Source: Ailurus styani (lineage: Eukaryota; Chordata; Mammalia; Carnivora; Ailuridae). From it: DNA of 64,000 nt. The stretch is from assembly GCA_002007465.1 (NCBI GenBank), contig LNAC01000777.1, positions 336,568 through 400,567 of the forward strand. Reading direction: 5' to 3'. Shown one piece after another: positions 24,606 through 35,038 of the stretch. Within the stretch, counting starts at the first letter, position 1. Every line of letters begins with the position of its first letter. The notes beneath the pieces were generated by a model, which worked only from the letters and a program-made list of their open reading frames with translations, did not search any database and had not been told where the DNA came from. Both the position numbers and the translations under genes were made by a program.

Positions 24606-27274
24606 AGCTCTGCCTGCCTCTGATATCTCTGCTCACTGAATGGGGTGTGCTGCCTGAAAGAGACTTATGGGAGTAAAGGTGAGGAGACATTATCTTGAGC
24701 CTATGTACTCTCTGCAGGAGATATTTTCAGGTCACGACAAAGGACGGGATATCTCCCCTACAGCTTGGAGTGGACTGCTCATGGGCATTCATTTGTTATT
24801 TCTCTGCTACTGAAGACTCAAAGCTGGTACATCATCCTTAGTGTGTTCCTGGATTGAACATTTATTGGTTGATTCACGTCTAGATTGAAGATTTCCTGCT
24901 GGCCACCTTTTTGGTTCCTTTAGGGACCTGGGACTTGCCTGTAAAGAAGGGATCACCCAGAAGGAAGAGAGTATGTCTGTTGCCCACCACATCTGTTGTT
25001 ATTATTGCAAGGGGACATCCAGTGTTCAGGGGCTGATGGAAGCAGAGCCGCCTGGGACCTCACCACTTGGAGGAGCAACCAAAGCGCCATCTGAGCACCA
25101 TGCCACCAGTAGCCATATGTCGCTGTGGTGCTGCTCTGCTGTGCATATCTTGGACAAGAGTGATTTACTGTTGTCTCCATCTGCTTAGTGCTGTCTGCTT
25201 AGTGCTGAGGTGAACTCAGTAAGGGGAGTCTGGATGACATGAGGTCATGCAGACAGACCTGAGCGTGAGCCTCTGCACACGGACAGGGCCTCCCAAGGGA
25301 GGGCTGCCTCATGAGCCCACTGCCAGATGCTGTTCCTGGGCTGAGCCTCCATGTCCTCCAAAATAAAACAAAGTGAGGGTGACAAAGACAGCCTCCCGGG
25401 CCATAGGAAGGGCACCAGGGGGAAGTGCTTAGGAAATGGGAGTGGGAGGTCCCAGATAAAGTCCAAATAATTGTAGCCAGAGCCCCCAGTGATGAGGGAT
25501 TAATTATTTTCTCTGCAGATGACGGACTGCTTTCAGGGAGTGGGAGAAGGAATGGCAGCCTCAATGATGAAGGAGAGGAAGAGGGAGGAGGTCTTCCTCT
25601 CCCCACACACTCTGGAGCCCAACTCAATCTAGTTCAAAGCAGTCTGGGATGCTGGAGGTGCTCTGTCAGTTACTGGAGGTGGCATGGTGCGGTTTGGGGG
25701 ACCAAGCCACTGGCTGGCTCTGGCAGAGTCTCCTTGGCTCTCTTTCCATCTGTAGGACAGCAGCTCCCAAGCTGGGAAAAATAGGATGTGATCCTTCTGG
25801 AGGGAATGTCGTTGGGGACACAGCCTCCACGCTGCCCCCAGACCTCCCCTCTCTCTTTTCTGCCCACACTTATGCCAAAAGGACTGACGAATCAGCACTG
25901 GGATGGACATGACCCCCCAGGAACTGGAGAGCTGAATATTTATCAGTCCGATTGCGGTGGACTCAGGACATTCTGAACTCCAAAAGAACTTCCAGGACTT
26001 TCATTTTTTCCCAAATGATCTAGACACCCATGTGCTGTGGCCCTCTCTGGCCCAATGTCTACATCTGTAGTGTTTTTGCTTGCTCAGATAGTGTTTCATA
26101 GAGTCAGGTTTAGTAAAATGTATTTCCGCTCTGATAAAATATATTAAAATATATTTCCATTCTAAATAAGTTGGTGCCTGTTTTGAATTAATCGCCATGA
26201 TGCACAGTAATTAGGTATATATGAATCCACCAGGCAGTTCTTCCTTTGGGAGGGACGTGCTAATCCCATTTCATATCATACAGTGGCATAACTATATGAT
26301 GTACCTGAAAAATTTTCCCAGAAATCAGACTTCCACTTTCTAAATGTAACTCAAGATTATTCTCCTTAAATTCTCTAGAAGTTGAGGTAGCAATTCAGAA
26401 AACTTGAGCATGCACAACTAGAGAATTCACTTACTTCCCCCAGAATCCAGGCAGAAGCCAAGTAAAACAAGTACGTGGGCCTTTCAGTCACTTTCTTGGC
26501 ATTGCAGACTTGGACAGATAATAATTGCATCTGAGGATGGGAGTCCAGCTTCAAAGGCTGCTCTGCCAGCTTTGGGACAGAGATTCATGGAATATTTTTC
26601 AGAGTCTCCTGCTCTCCAGATCTCTGTCTCTCTCTTTCAGGTCTCTATCTCCTTCCCTCCCTCCTTCCTTCTTTCCCTCCCTCTCTCCTCCTCCCCCTTC
26701 TCACCTTCCTATTTCCTCACTCTCCCTCCATCTTTCTCTCTCCCTCTGTCTCTCTCTTCTCTCTGCCCACTTCTCATGGTTCTGCCTGACTGATTTATAT
26801 TTAGGAATCACTACTTCTGTATGTGGAGGTCACACCTTCTTTTCTTTGCCTTCTCTACGTCCCACCCTTAAAAGGTTTTATAACGAATAAAGGATTTCTT
26901 TTCCTGCTTGCTCCAATCATCACCTCCTTCCATCTGGAGAATCCAGTATCATACCGTGTGTAAGTACCTAGACTTATTGCTCCACTAAGGCAGGTAGACC
27001 TTAATGATTCCACCTGACTTGTCTTTGCAAAGTTTACTGGAATAAAACAAGAGGCCTCATGACTTCAGGTAAAAATGGGCAGGTTTTATTTTCAGGTGTA
27101 GGGCTCAAAGTTAGGCATTGTATTTTCCCAGTAATCAATCACAGAGGTATTTGGGTGAACAAAGTATTTTTTAAAAAGAGAGAAACTTTTAGATCTTTCC
27201 TTAACTAATTAATGAACTAGCCTCAAACACCCACACATCTGAACCTGTATCTGTATTCAGACTATTTTTCTAAA
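24606..27274. other. Intergenic, unique
   Basis: Overlapping open frames on both strands at 25200-25910 (up to 142 codons) reflect moderate GC. No homology recognised. Includes the TC-rich tract at 26618-26765. Confidence 0.55.
26618..26765 (+). repeat. Long polypyrimidine (TC-rich) tract
   Basis: About 150 bp that are nearly all C and T on plus (ctccttccctccctccttccttctttccctccc...). The open frames across it are compositional. Confidence 0.9.
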
Positions 27275-27460
27275 CCTGTGGTTTTCAAAGTGTGGTCCCT
27301 GGACCAACATCATCAGCATCAGCTGCGAATTTACTAGGAATAGAACTTTTTGAGCCCTTCCCCAGACAGAGTAAAAAACCCCGGGTAGGAGGGGGGAGAT
27401 GGGCAGCAGCCTGTTTATGAAGCCCTTCAAGTTATTCGGATTCAGAGTGAAGATTGCCAT
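27275..27460 (+). mobile_element. MER5A-like hAT-Charlie element, plus
   Basis: gtggttttcaaagtgtggtccctggaccaacatcatcagcatcagctgcgaatttactagg ... agcccttcaagttattcggattcag follows MER5A. Confidence 0.75.
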
Positions 27461-27527
27461 TGTACCTGTGTCTGCAGTGTCGATGGAAGTTCCTATATGC
27501 GATGTCTGCCTTAAAAGAAGTGAAATG

Positions 27528-27626
27528 GGGCAGGCTGGCTGGCTCAGTCTGTAGAGCACGGGACTCTTGATCTCAGAGTCATGAGTTCAAGCCCCACATT
27601 GGGCACAGAGGTTACTTTAAAAAAGA
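27528..27626 (+). mobile_element. Older tRNA-Lys SINE (SINEC_old-like), plus
   Basis: About 100 bp of tRNA-like sequence, ggctggctggctcagtctgtagagcacgggactcttgatctc...ttcaagcccca, followed by an A-rich tail. A CTT anticodon-like triplet is present, but the arms are imperfect and the A-rich tail marks it as a SINE rather than a tRNA gene. Confidence 0.8.
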
Positions 27627-27807
27627 AAGACGTAAAATGAACCAAAATTAGAAAACGTGGGCTGAACCCCTGATAGTCATGACCTACTACACATCTGTAA
27701 ATAGGATCAACATTCCCACATCATAGCGATATGGAAAAGCACTATAAAATAGGTCAAGCTCTTACACGCTTGAAGCAACCTTGAATTACTGTGTGCTGGC
27801 GTCTCCT

Positions 27808-27826
27808 TGCGCCACTAGGGGGCGCG
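27808..27826 (+). promoter_or_regulatory. Strong CTCF-like motif
   Basis: tgcgccactagggggcgcg matches the CTCF core (CCASYAGRKGGC) without mismatch and has the GGGGGCGC extension. It is in unique sequence about 1.7 kb beyond the FOXF2 poly(A) site. Occupancy is not shown by sequence. Confidence 0.7.
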
Positions 27827-28490
27827 CTAGCCTTTCCAAAGCGGTCACCCGGAGAGACAGCGTTTTTGTCTTTGAGGTCCTGTCATTCTCTGTATAAACA
27901 AGTTACGTTCAAGTGTTTAGGATATAAATTACGACCATGCCGGCTGCCTCGGAAGGAATGTAAACACAGCACTGTGGTCGGAGCAAACTCTGAAACTGAC
28001 TTCATAATTTATAGCAGGCCCTTGTGTAGCTCAGTATAAAAGGGAAAAAAAAAAGCCCTATTTAACTGCAAATATGATAATGGAGACACAAAAAACATGT
28101 TTAAATCATTCCTTAATTTTGGAAAATATAGAAAGGAAACCTAAGGATTAGGAAGATGGTTAAGATTTTGAAAACAAGATGTTTTACTAATGAGACCGTC
28201 TTTGGACTTAAATTCGCTTGGAATACAAAAACCTTCTGTGTGAGATATCTACTGACTGGTATTAAGTGCCTGGCAACTGATCCGGGGGGAAAAAGACCTT
28301 TTAGGAATGAAAAACAAAGGTGAGCTTTCAAAAGCAAAAGCAAAAACAAAAAAACAAAATACCAGCCCTCAGTTGGGAAAGAAAACCCGCAGCTTGATCA
28401 TGGGTTGAGAACCTTCCTGTTCCTGCTCAGATCGACTGTTGCCAAGGCTGCCCATTATTTTGAAGAACTGGTCAGAGGAGGGCTGGTTAA

Positions 28491-28537
28491 GAAAAGGAAA
28501 GGAAAGGAAAGGAAAGGAAAGGAAAGGAAAGGAAAAA
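28491..28537 (+). repeat. (GGAAA)n pentanucleotide microsatellite
   Basis: About eight GGAAA units followed by aaaaga. Nearly pure. Confidence 0.95.
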
Positions 28538-29484
28538 AGAAAAACACAGTCCTGCTGCCTCGTTGGCTTATTTTCTCTCCTTTGAACCCAGAGCTTTACC
28601 AGCTCTGCCTGTAGCATTTGGGATTGAGGAAGTTGGGATATCAAGCAAGGAAAAGGGGCTCTGAGGGAATCCCAGGAGATCCCTTGTTAAAAGGAAAGAG
28701 GGAGCAAGGGGGACAAGGGAAGTTGGGCAAAGATGGGTGGGGGTTAAGAGTGCTCCCTAAGCAGGGTTGGCCAGGCTCTGAACTGGGGGGTGGGGAGAGA
28801 CAATGGCCACAGAATACCTTTTGAGGACGAGTACCTGCTTCTGTTACCCTCCAAGGAAATTAAAAAATCCCAATGGCCAAAAACTGCCCATTACTGGTCC
28901 ACAGCCATCTCCCTCTGGACTCTTTAGGATCTGACCACCACCCACAAAGAAATATGATAGGCACTCATACAAAACTGTGAGTTGCCAAGGGGAAGCTGGT
29001 CCTGTTCTTTGAACACCTACCCCCTGACCGCCACTCAGCCCAGTCCTAGGTGGTGACTTTCTACTCTGCCCCTTGCTCCCTGCCGGTAGGGAAGAGGAAG
29101 GAGCAAAAGGTAAAACTCTTCTTGGCCACAGGAAAGAGAACAAAAGGGGCACAAAACTTGGTTTCCTCAAATCAGACTCTTGCCTTCATTACCTTGCCTG
29201 GTTTTCTTTTAAGTTCTTTTCACCTTCTGGTTTTTGTTTAGCAAGAAGGAGCTAGGGTGAAGGAAAGAAAGAACAGAAAAAGTTCCTTCTTCTCTTTCTC
29301 TCCCGAGAAGACCCACAATCAGAACCTGGCCTGTGTTACTCAAGGCACAGACCCCACACCACGTCAATTATACAACTTGGGGGAAAAAAAAACCCAACAG
29401 TGTAGAGTTGCATTGCTGGCTGGTGGAGAAGAGAGCCTGGTGATCCCAGGATGCCCATGGAGGAAATAGATCCCCTAAAACAGC

Positions 29485-30242
29485 TATTCGTTATATATAT
29501 TTTATTGAAAAAATTTTACATCAAAATAGTTTGGCAAACTGTAAAAGTATACATAAGTGCAAATATATCCTCCTTTTAAAATACAAGCAAAGTGTGAGTA
29601 TACACGAAAATCATAAAAATATCTTTAAAATATGGTGGTAGAAAACAACCTTGTAAAAAAACGTTGTATTGTCACAATACTGAAAACCACTTTCTTAAAC
29701 TAGACATGTTGTTTCTAAATACTTTCTTAATAATGTTCTTTGGCACCTGTATCCAAACTTAGTGCTTGGCAAAACAGAACTCTCTTACTTGGCTAGGCAA
29801 CAAGATGAGGCTTTCTTGAAGTCTTGTGCTTAGCACTGCCTTTTTGAAAAGCACAAAAATTTTCATAGACAAAGAAAAACACACACACACAACTTGCGTT
29901 TTTCAGACCCTGATGACTGAAGGTAATGAAGATCCCAGAGTTACATGTTTATGTTTTTCATGTGGTAATTTTTTACCATCTCTGCTAAAAAGCTGAGTTC
30001 TCAGTTGGCTCTCTCCCTCATGGGGATCCTGCACATAATCGTATTAGGGGCATTGCCAGGGTTGTCCTTCTACCAATGGTAGACAAGTTTCAGTGAACAG
30101 CGCTGGCCTGGGGATTCTGGCTAAGTGACTCGTGTGCTACTTACTGCTAGCGCCGTGCATAGTGGGGGAGTCCACCTCAGTTCATTCTGCCCTGCAGAAG
30201 AGAGAGCAGAGAGCGGCCTTGGCATGGCCTCCCTCCCTCCAT
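29485..30242 (-). other. FOXF2: FOXF2 3' UTR
   Basis: About 750 bases from the stop codon to the last clear polyadenylation signal, close to what I expect for the mammalian FOXF2 3' UTR. It is AT-rich in its distal half. The transcript strand contains seed matches for miR-182 (two), miR-96/1271 (one) and miR-130/301 (one); see findings. The exact cleavage point is inferred from the signal position. Confidence 0.75.
29501..29506 (-). terminator. FOXF2: FOXF2 polyadenylation signal AATAAA
   Basis: TTTATT on the plus strand gives AATAAA on the transcript strand, in the context TTCAATAAAATA. Cleavage is expected 10-25 bases further, at about 29480-29490. No stronger signal is seen closer to the stop codon. 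Confidence 0.75.
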
Positions 30243-30409
30243 TCACATGACGCAGGGTTTAATATCCTGGCAGACACTCTGGTGGTGGTGATGGTGATAG
30301 TATGGTCCGCTTGCAGAGGGATGGAAAGAAGAAATGCCATTAAAGTTGAGGACAAAATCTTTTCTGTCACACACTGGGGTAGAATGATGCTGGTATCGAG
30401 GCAGTCCCA
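30243..30409 (-). CDS. FOXF2: FOXF2 exon 2, coding part
   Basis: The minus strand shows an acceptor TTTCAG at 30415-30410, then the end of the Val codon and 54 more residues beginning [18 protein letters not shown] and ending in CQDIKPCVM, with TGA at 30243-30245. The segment [11 protein letters not shown] contains five consecutive His. Together with exon 1 the reading frame is continuous (1 + 167 bases = 56 codons including stop). Confidence 0.96.
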
Positions 30410-33400
30410 CTGAAAGAAGAAAGAAAGGAAAAGCTCTTCAGAAACACAGTCATCCAGCTGACAATGAGGCATATTACTTTTTAAATTTGAATTTAGCTCA
30501 TACCTTATTTTGACTCAGGGTAAGAAAGGGGTTGAGGTGCCTTTTGTCTACTGTTATAAAACTGGTAGAGCAAGCCCACCTCTAGAAGTTTCTCAGAGTT
30601 TCAAACTGGGTCATAGCAGGTCTGTGCAATCACTAGGCTCTGTTTTGATGTACCCGCAAACACAGAGCACGACCCTCCCCTAAACCGGGTTGTAGTGGGC
30701 CTGAATGCCCCTTTTATTCCTGGAGCCTCAGGAACGGTTTAATCGCAGAGGGTGCATCCACGCGGGGACCATCTGACTCACACTCTCTGTCGGGTTCCCT
30801 AAGCGCAGGGCTCCCGGCCCTTGATGCCAGAGCCCCCGCCCCAGAAACACCGCTGTCGCCCTCGCTTCTTGTTCCAAGCCTCCCGCCTATTTCTCAGTTA
30901 AGTGACCAGTCAGAGTAGCAGGTCACAGCAGGGATATTCATTGTGCCAAAAAGAGGTGACAAAACAATCCCTTTGCAAGACAAAGGGTCTGGATAGAAAG
31001 TACACGCCGTCCTAAGTTTGAAAGTCTCAGGCTTCCCTTAGAAGCCTGTTCTCCAGGGAGCAGATAATGCTCTTCGATAAGCGCTCAGCCGCAGACCCTT
31101 CTGCACCTCGAGGTGTCAGGCAGCGCGGGGGGCCCCTGAGACAACTCCGGGATGGGAGAGGACGGAGAAGGCTCTCTCTCCTCTCCTCCGGGGCCTCTGC
31201 TCTGCGGAGGCCCAGAGCTGGGGCGCTGGGCGCCAACCCGCCGCCGACTTTTGCTTTTGCTTTCTCGGCGTCTCCGGGCCCCGGGGCGCAACTGGCCGGC
31301 GGCGCCCGGAGCGCGCTGCGGCCCGCACTTCTCCCGGACCCAGGCCTCTTCGCCTGCGTCTTTTCTAGGTACCCGCGCCTTGTGGGACCATAAATTGCAC
31401 GCTGGGGGCCGGGCCAGATTCGATTTTTGAGTGCGTGAAACCGTACTCGCCCGCCCGCGGCGCTCGTGCCCTGCTCTCGCCGCCTTGGCCTGGCAGCATC
31501 CCAGGGCTTACGAAGAGACCAGGCTCCGAGCGGTCGCTGACTTGGGCCACGTTTGTTGCCCGGTCGCACCAAAGGCGAACCGCACTGCCCTCAGAAGGTA
31601 GCAACAGGTCCACGCGGCCCAGGTGTGTGCGTGTTGCTCTGCATACAGGTGCCTTCGCCCTTCACGTTACAGCGCGTCTCAGTGCCAGTTCAATGAGCTC
31701 AGAATAGCGGGCCCAGGCAGGACCCAGAGCTAGAGCTCAAACGTTACGACCGACTGAAGGCCGCCGTCAGCTCTTTGATGTGACCAGAGAGAGATAAAAG
31801 CCCTAGCTCCTCCTTGAAAGACTCACTGTAATAAATGAGGGGTGCGGGGCCTCCCTGAGCACGCGGGCCTTGGCCGCCCCATCCCAAGTTGGACTGCGCC
31901 GCCCTCGTGGGTATGTTGTGTGTGTGCGCGCGTATGCTACGGGGAACCTTCTCGGACCACAGCCTCGGCCTGCTCGGCCTCCCAGCTCTTCGCTGGGCCA
32001 CCACCTCAGTGGGCCGTGGTCCACCAGCGGCGCACTCCTAAACGGGCCCCGACGCGCGCCCGCGCGCCCAGCCTGTTCCTACTGAGACCCCACCTCTCAT
32101 CGGCCTGGGGAATGCCAACTAGGACCGGGGGAAGAAAGGGACGGGAACCAGAGGGCGAGGGAAGAAGAGGCAGAGCGTCCTGGTCGGGCCTCGGCCCCAA
32201 TGACGGCATTCCCTGGCTGTGTCCAAAGGTCGCGCGAGGCTCCCCGGGAAGGCCGCTGCGGGAGGCCGGCCTGCTCCCACTCGGCCGTTTTCGTTCTCCA
32301 AGTTTGTGTTTCTGGATCCCCGAATTTCTGGGGCTTTTGCGTGAGCTCGAGTGTGTTGGGTGGGGCGAGGGCGGCCTCAAAGACCAATTGTAAGTCTCTT
32401 TCTTTCTTGCGAGTTCTTTTGTTTTTAATTTTTCGGGTAGTGTTTCAGGGCAGCTGCAAAAGCTCCAAGTATGGGTTCAAACTGAGTAGAGCCTGCTTGG
32501 AGAAGGGGACTGGGAAACACTAGGAGGGCAGAAGGCAGTGGGCAGGGCGGGGAGAGGAGCGGTGGGCAGGAGAGTGGGGGAGTGGGCGCCGCCTGGGGTG
32601 AGCGATGATTGACAGCCAATCCCAGGGGATTAAAAAAAAATGAAGAGGGAAAGGTCGTCTGTATTGGTTACTTGTTGAAATTCCCATAAAAATTGAACAA
32701 GACTCTGCTCTCAGTGGGTTAAGTCAGGCTAAAATCCTCTCCCGTGTGGTCCTGCCGAGACTGTCTTTGTTTAGTTAACCTCTGAGACCCGCATTTAAAA
32801 GGCCTATTTGGGAAATTTTACCGTCCAGGGAACCAACATCTTTTGCCCATTTCTGGGCTTCCCGTCTCCCCTGCAGGTCTTGTCGCACACGGATTCACGA
32901 ACATATAACGTTTGCATCATCCTCTGAGCCTTTTTCTAAGTGGGGTGAAAGGCGAGTGTGAGCTAGAACACCATTTGATAGGCAGATCAGCCTGATTTTA
33001 AGCCTGTGGGTGCTTCAGAGAAGTTAATATGACAGAATTTATCTCCACTGTCCGAGAAACCTGGTTAAATATTCAAATTCCCTCCTCTACCCCATCTGTC
33101 CCCTCCCACCTTTCATCGCCTTTGGCAAGTCAATAAACTTTCATAATCTTTAACCAACAAAATTTACACCAGCAACACAAGTGAAGTCCAAGAGGCAAGT
33201 ATTTCTCAGGGGAATCACAACACAGGCCTCAGGTCCTCCTGGCCTAGGACAGACTCATGTCATCAACGTAGGTCCACTGTGTTGGGAGGCGAGGGACTCC
33301 TCAAAGGGCTGGTGCCCCTCTCCACTAGTAACACCTCCCTCCTGTGAAAAATCCTGGGTCCCCCCTCTGCTTTCTTCTCTGCCCCTCCCTCATTTCCCCT

Positions 33401-33523
33401 CCTCTCAACTCTAGCCCAGTTGCAACCCCTCCCCACCCACACCCTCAGCATACAAAACATGTCCCTTTCTGATGTCTACTTTGGAAGGAAAGCAACAGCA
33501 AACAAACTAAACACACGCGTGCG

Positions 33524-33567
<44 letters not shown>

Positions 33568-35038
33568 AAGGGAAGCAGACACAGCTCCGTGGCCAGGCTC
33601 CCTAAAGACCACATGCCTTCTCCCTAAGTTAAGTTGGGCCTGACACTTGAGACCTGCTGTCCATAGGGACACCCTGGGACCCTAGGAAGGCAGGCGACTT
33701 TGCACCATCCTTCTGGCAGTGCAAATTCTGGAGGCCCAGCTCTTGGCCAAGGGTATGAGAGAGGGCAGTATGACCTCAATCCTCTCCCCTCCATGAGTAA
33801 GATTCCCCCTTCTCCCAGGACCCACTCCTCCCAGTTCTTTCAGACTCTCTGGCTGCGGCGACCGTGGAAGTTGCAGTAGCCCTGGAGCCTGGAAGCCTGG
33901 AAGCCTGGAAGCCTAGAGGCGCGCACTGCGTTACCTGAGAGGTCCTCGCGGGCGTTCTGGTGCAGGTAGCTCTGCTCCAGCGAGTAGGAGGACATGCTCG
34001 AATGCAGGCCTGCCGAGGCCGCGGGGTTGCTGCTTGGCGTCAGGGAGGGCGGCTGCTTGAGGTAAGGCGAGGTGCCGGGCGAGCTCCAGTGCGCCGCGGG
34101 GCTCGTGTAGGGAGAGTGGCACTCGATGGCGCTCGCCATGGCTGGGGACGAGGGCACTGGGCTGCTGCTGCTGTCCGGGCCGTAGTCCCCTCCTCCGCCG
34201 CCCCCAGCCGCGCCAACACCCCCAGGCCCGGCGGGCACCGGGCAACTGGCCATGTAGGTGGAGCCCGGGTTGGGCGACATGTGCGGGACGTGGTGGTGAT
34301 GGTGGTGGTGCGGATGCGCGTGGCCCGGGGCGCCTGTGCTGGCGTCGTAGCCCGCGGGCATCATGTCGAGGCCTCCGTAGCCGCCCTGCCCATGGCAACC
34401 GAGCGGCGCCGATGGGGGCGCCTGGAAGTCGAAGCCTTGTGGCAGCAGCGAGGCCCCGAAGCCCAAGCCGCTCACTACGCGGTGGTACATGGGCTTGAGT
34501 GCCTGGCATTTCCGCCTGAAGCCGCGGGGCCGGCGGCGGAACGAGCCCTCCTCGAACATGAACTCACTGGCCGGGTCGATGGTCCAGTAGTGACCCTTGC
34601 CGGGTCGCCCGAGGCCCTTGGGCAGCTTGATGAAACACTCGTTGAGTGAGAGGTTGTGGCGCACGGAGTTCTTCCAGCCCTGGTAGGCGCCGCGGAAGAA
34701 GGGGAAGCGCGCCTGCAGGAACTGGTAGATCTCGCTGAGCGTCAGGCGCTTGCTGGGCGAGCTCTGTATGGCCATGACGATGAGCGCAATGTACGAGTAC
34801 GGAGGCTTCTCTGGCCGCCGCAGCCCCGAGTTCGCCTTCTTGGCGCCCCCGCTCCCGGCGCCCGCGCCGCCGCCGCCGCCGCCCGCGCTCTTGCAGGCGG
34901 CCGAGGAGGCGCTGGCCGAGTTGGAGGACGCGGAGGAGGCACAGGAGGCTGAGGACGACGACGACGACGACGAGGTGGTCTCCAGGGCGGCGGCGGCGGG
35001 CGGCGGGCTCATCAAGGCGGCCTGGAGTGCGCCGGGGG
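30243..35038 (-). CDS. FOXF2: FOXF2, forkhead box F2 transcription factor (two coding exons, 5' end lost in assembly gap)
   Basis: Join of 33935-35038 and 30243-30409 on the minus strand. The product is a DNA-binding forkhead (winged-helix) activator of mesenchymal cells, pericytes, palate and gut wall, acting in the nucleus. Visible protein is 367 residues from exon 1 plus 55 from exon 2. Human FOXF2 is 444 residues, so about 20 N-terminal residues are missing in the Ns. In order: Pro/Ala and poly-Ser stretches, a Gly-rich linker, the forkhead domain ([19 protein letters not shown]..., helix 3 [15 protein letters not shown], wing [10 protein letters not shown]), a His run, Gly/Ser-rich activation segments and the F-family C-terminus CQDIKPCVM. 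It is FOXF2 rather than FOXF1 because the domain reads SSPSKRLTL and [13 protein letters not shown], where FOXF1 has T and S/S, and because of the poly-Ser N-terminus. No coding lesion is visible. Hedgehog control is known for the family but is not shown here. Confidence 0.97.
33511..33567 (+). repeat. (AC)n/(GC) alternating tract in FOXF2 intron 1
   Basis: acacacgcgtgcgcacgcacacac... with strict purine-pyrimidine alternation throughout. Confidence 0.93.
33883..33914 (+). repeat. 8-bp tandem repeat (ggaagcct)n beside the FOXF2 donor
   Basis: ggagcct followed by three ggaagcct units, ending 20 bp inside the intron from the splice donor. Confidence 0.85.
33935..35038 (-). CDS. FOXF2: FOXF2 exon 1, coding part (5' truncated by gap)
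   Basis: The exon opens at the gap in frame (residues [13 protein letters not shown]) and ends at a canonical donor: the minus strand reads CTCTCAG then GTAACG, with exon end at 33935 and GT at 33934-33933. The last base G joins TG of exon 2 to make the Val codon, matching the human junction DLS-VGLPRY. The forkhead domain lies at roughly 34505-34822 and the His-rich run at about 34280-34325. ATG codons visible here (for example in AALMSPP) are internal; the true start should be about 60 bases inside the gap. GC content is very high, which probably explains why assembly failed just upstream. Confidence 0.96.

Larger units (their letters stand above)
27627..29484. other. FOXF2 downstream flank
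   Basis: Unique sequence with the CTCF-like motif (27808) and the GGAAA microsatellite. No transposon recognised. Confidence 0.6.
30410..33934 (-). other. FOXF2: FOXF2 intron 1
   Basis: A GT-AG intron of about 3.5 kb. It holds a CpG-rich block (about 31030-32400), an inverted CCAAT box in gattgacagccaatccc (about 32608-32624), a 57-base alternating purine-pyrimidine tract (33511-33567) and an 8-bp repeat just inside the donor. I recognise no young SINE or L1 in it, unlike the window's flanks. The long open frames on both strands in the CpG-rich block look like composition effects, not genes. Confidence 0.9.

Noticed and set aside
26525..26890. 121-codon Ser/Pro/Leu-rich plus frame
   Set aside because: Produced by the TC-rich low-complexity tract; overlapping frames in other phases look the same.
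27528..27600. tRNA-Lys-like sequence with CTT anticodon-like triplet
   Set aside because: Arms are imperfect, an A-rich tail follows, and the same short unit recurs at 55412-55510; it is a tRNA-derived SINE.
28932..28946. GLI-like site (gaccaccaccca) near FOXF2
   Set aside because: Not an exact GACCACCCA match, and such near-matches occur elsewhere in the window; no support beyond chance.
31027..32393. Open frames of 181-183 codons on both strands within FOXF2 intron 1
   Set aside because: Explained by CpG-rich composition; residue content is Arg/Pro/Ala-biased and no homology is recognised.
33931..34952. Overlapping frames antisense or shifted to FOXF2 exon 1
   Set aside because: Shadows of the GC-rich FOXF2 coding frame, which alone shows forkhead homology and a proper splice junction.
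33935..35038. Assignment to FOXF1 instead of FOXF2
   Set aside because: Forkhead residues SSPSK and [13 protein letters not shown], the poly-Ser N-terminus and exon 2 [12 protein letters not shown] are FOXF2-type; FOXF1 differs at these positions.
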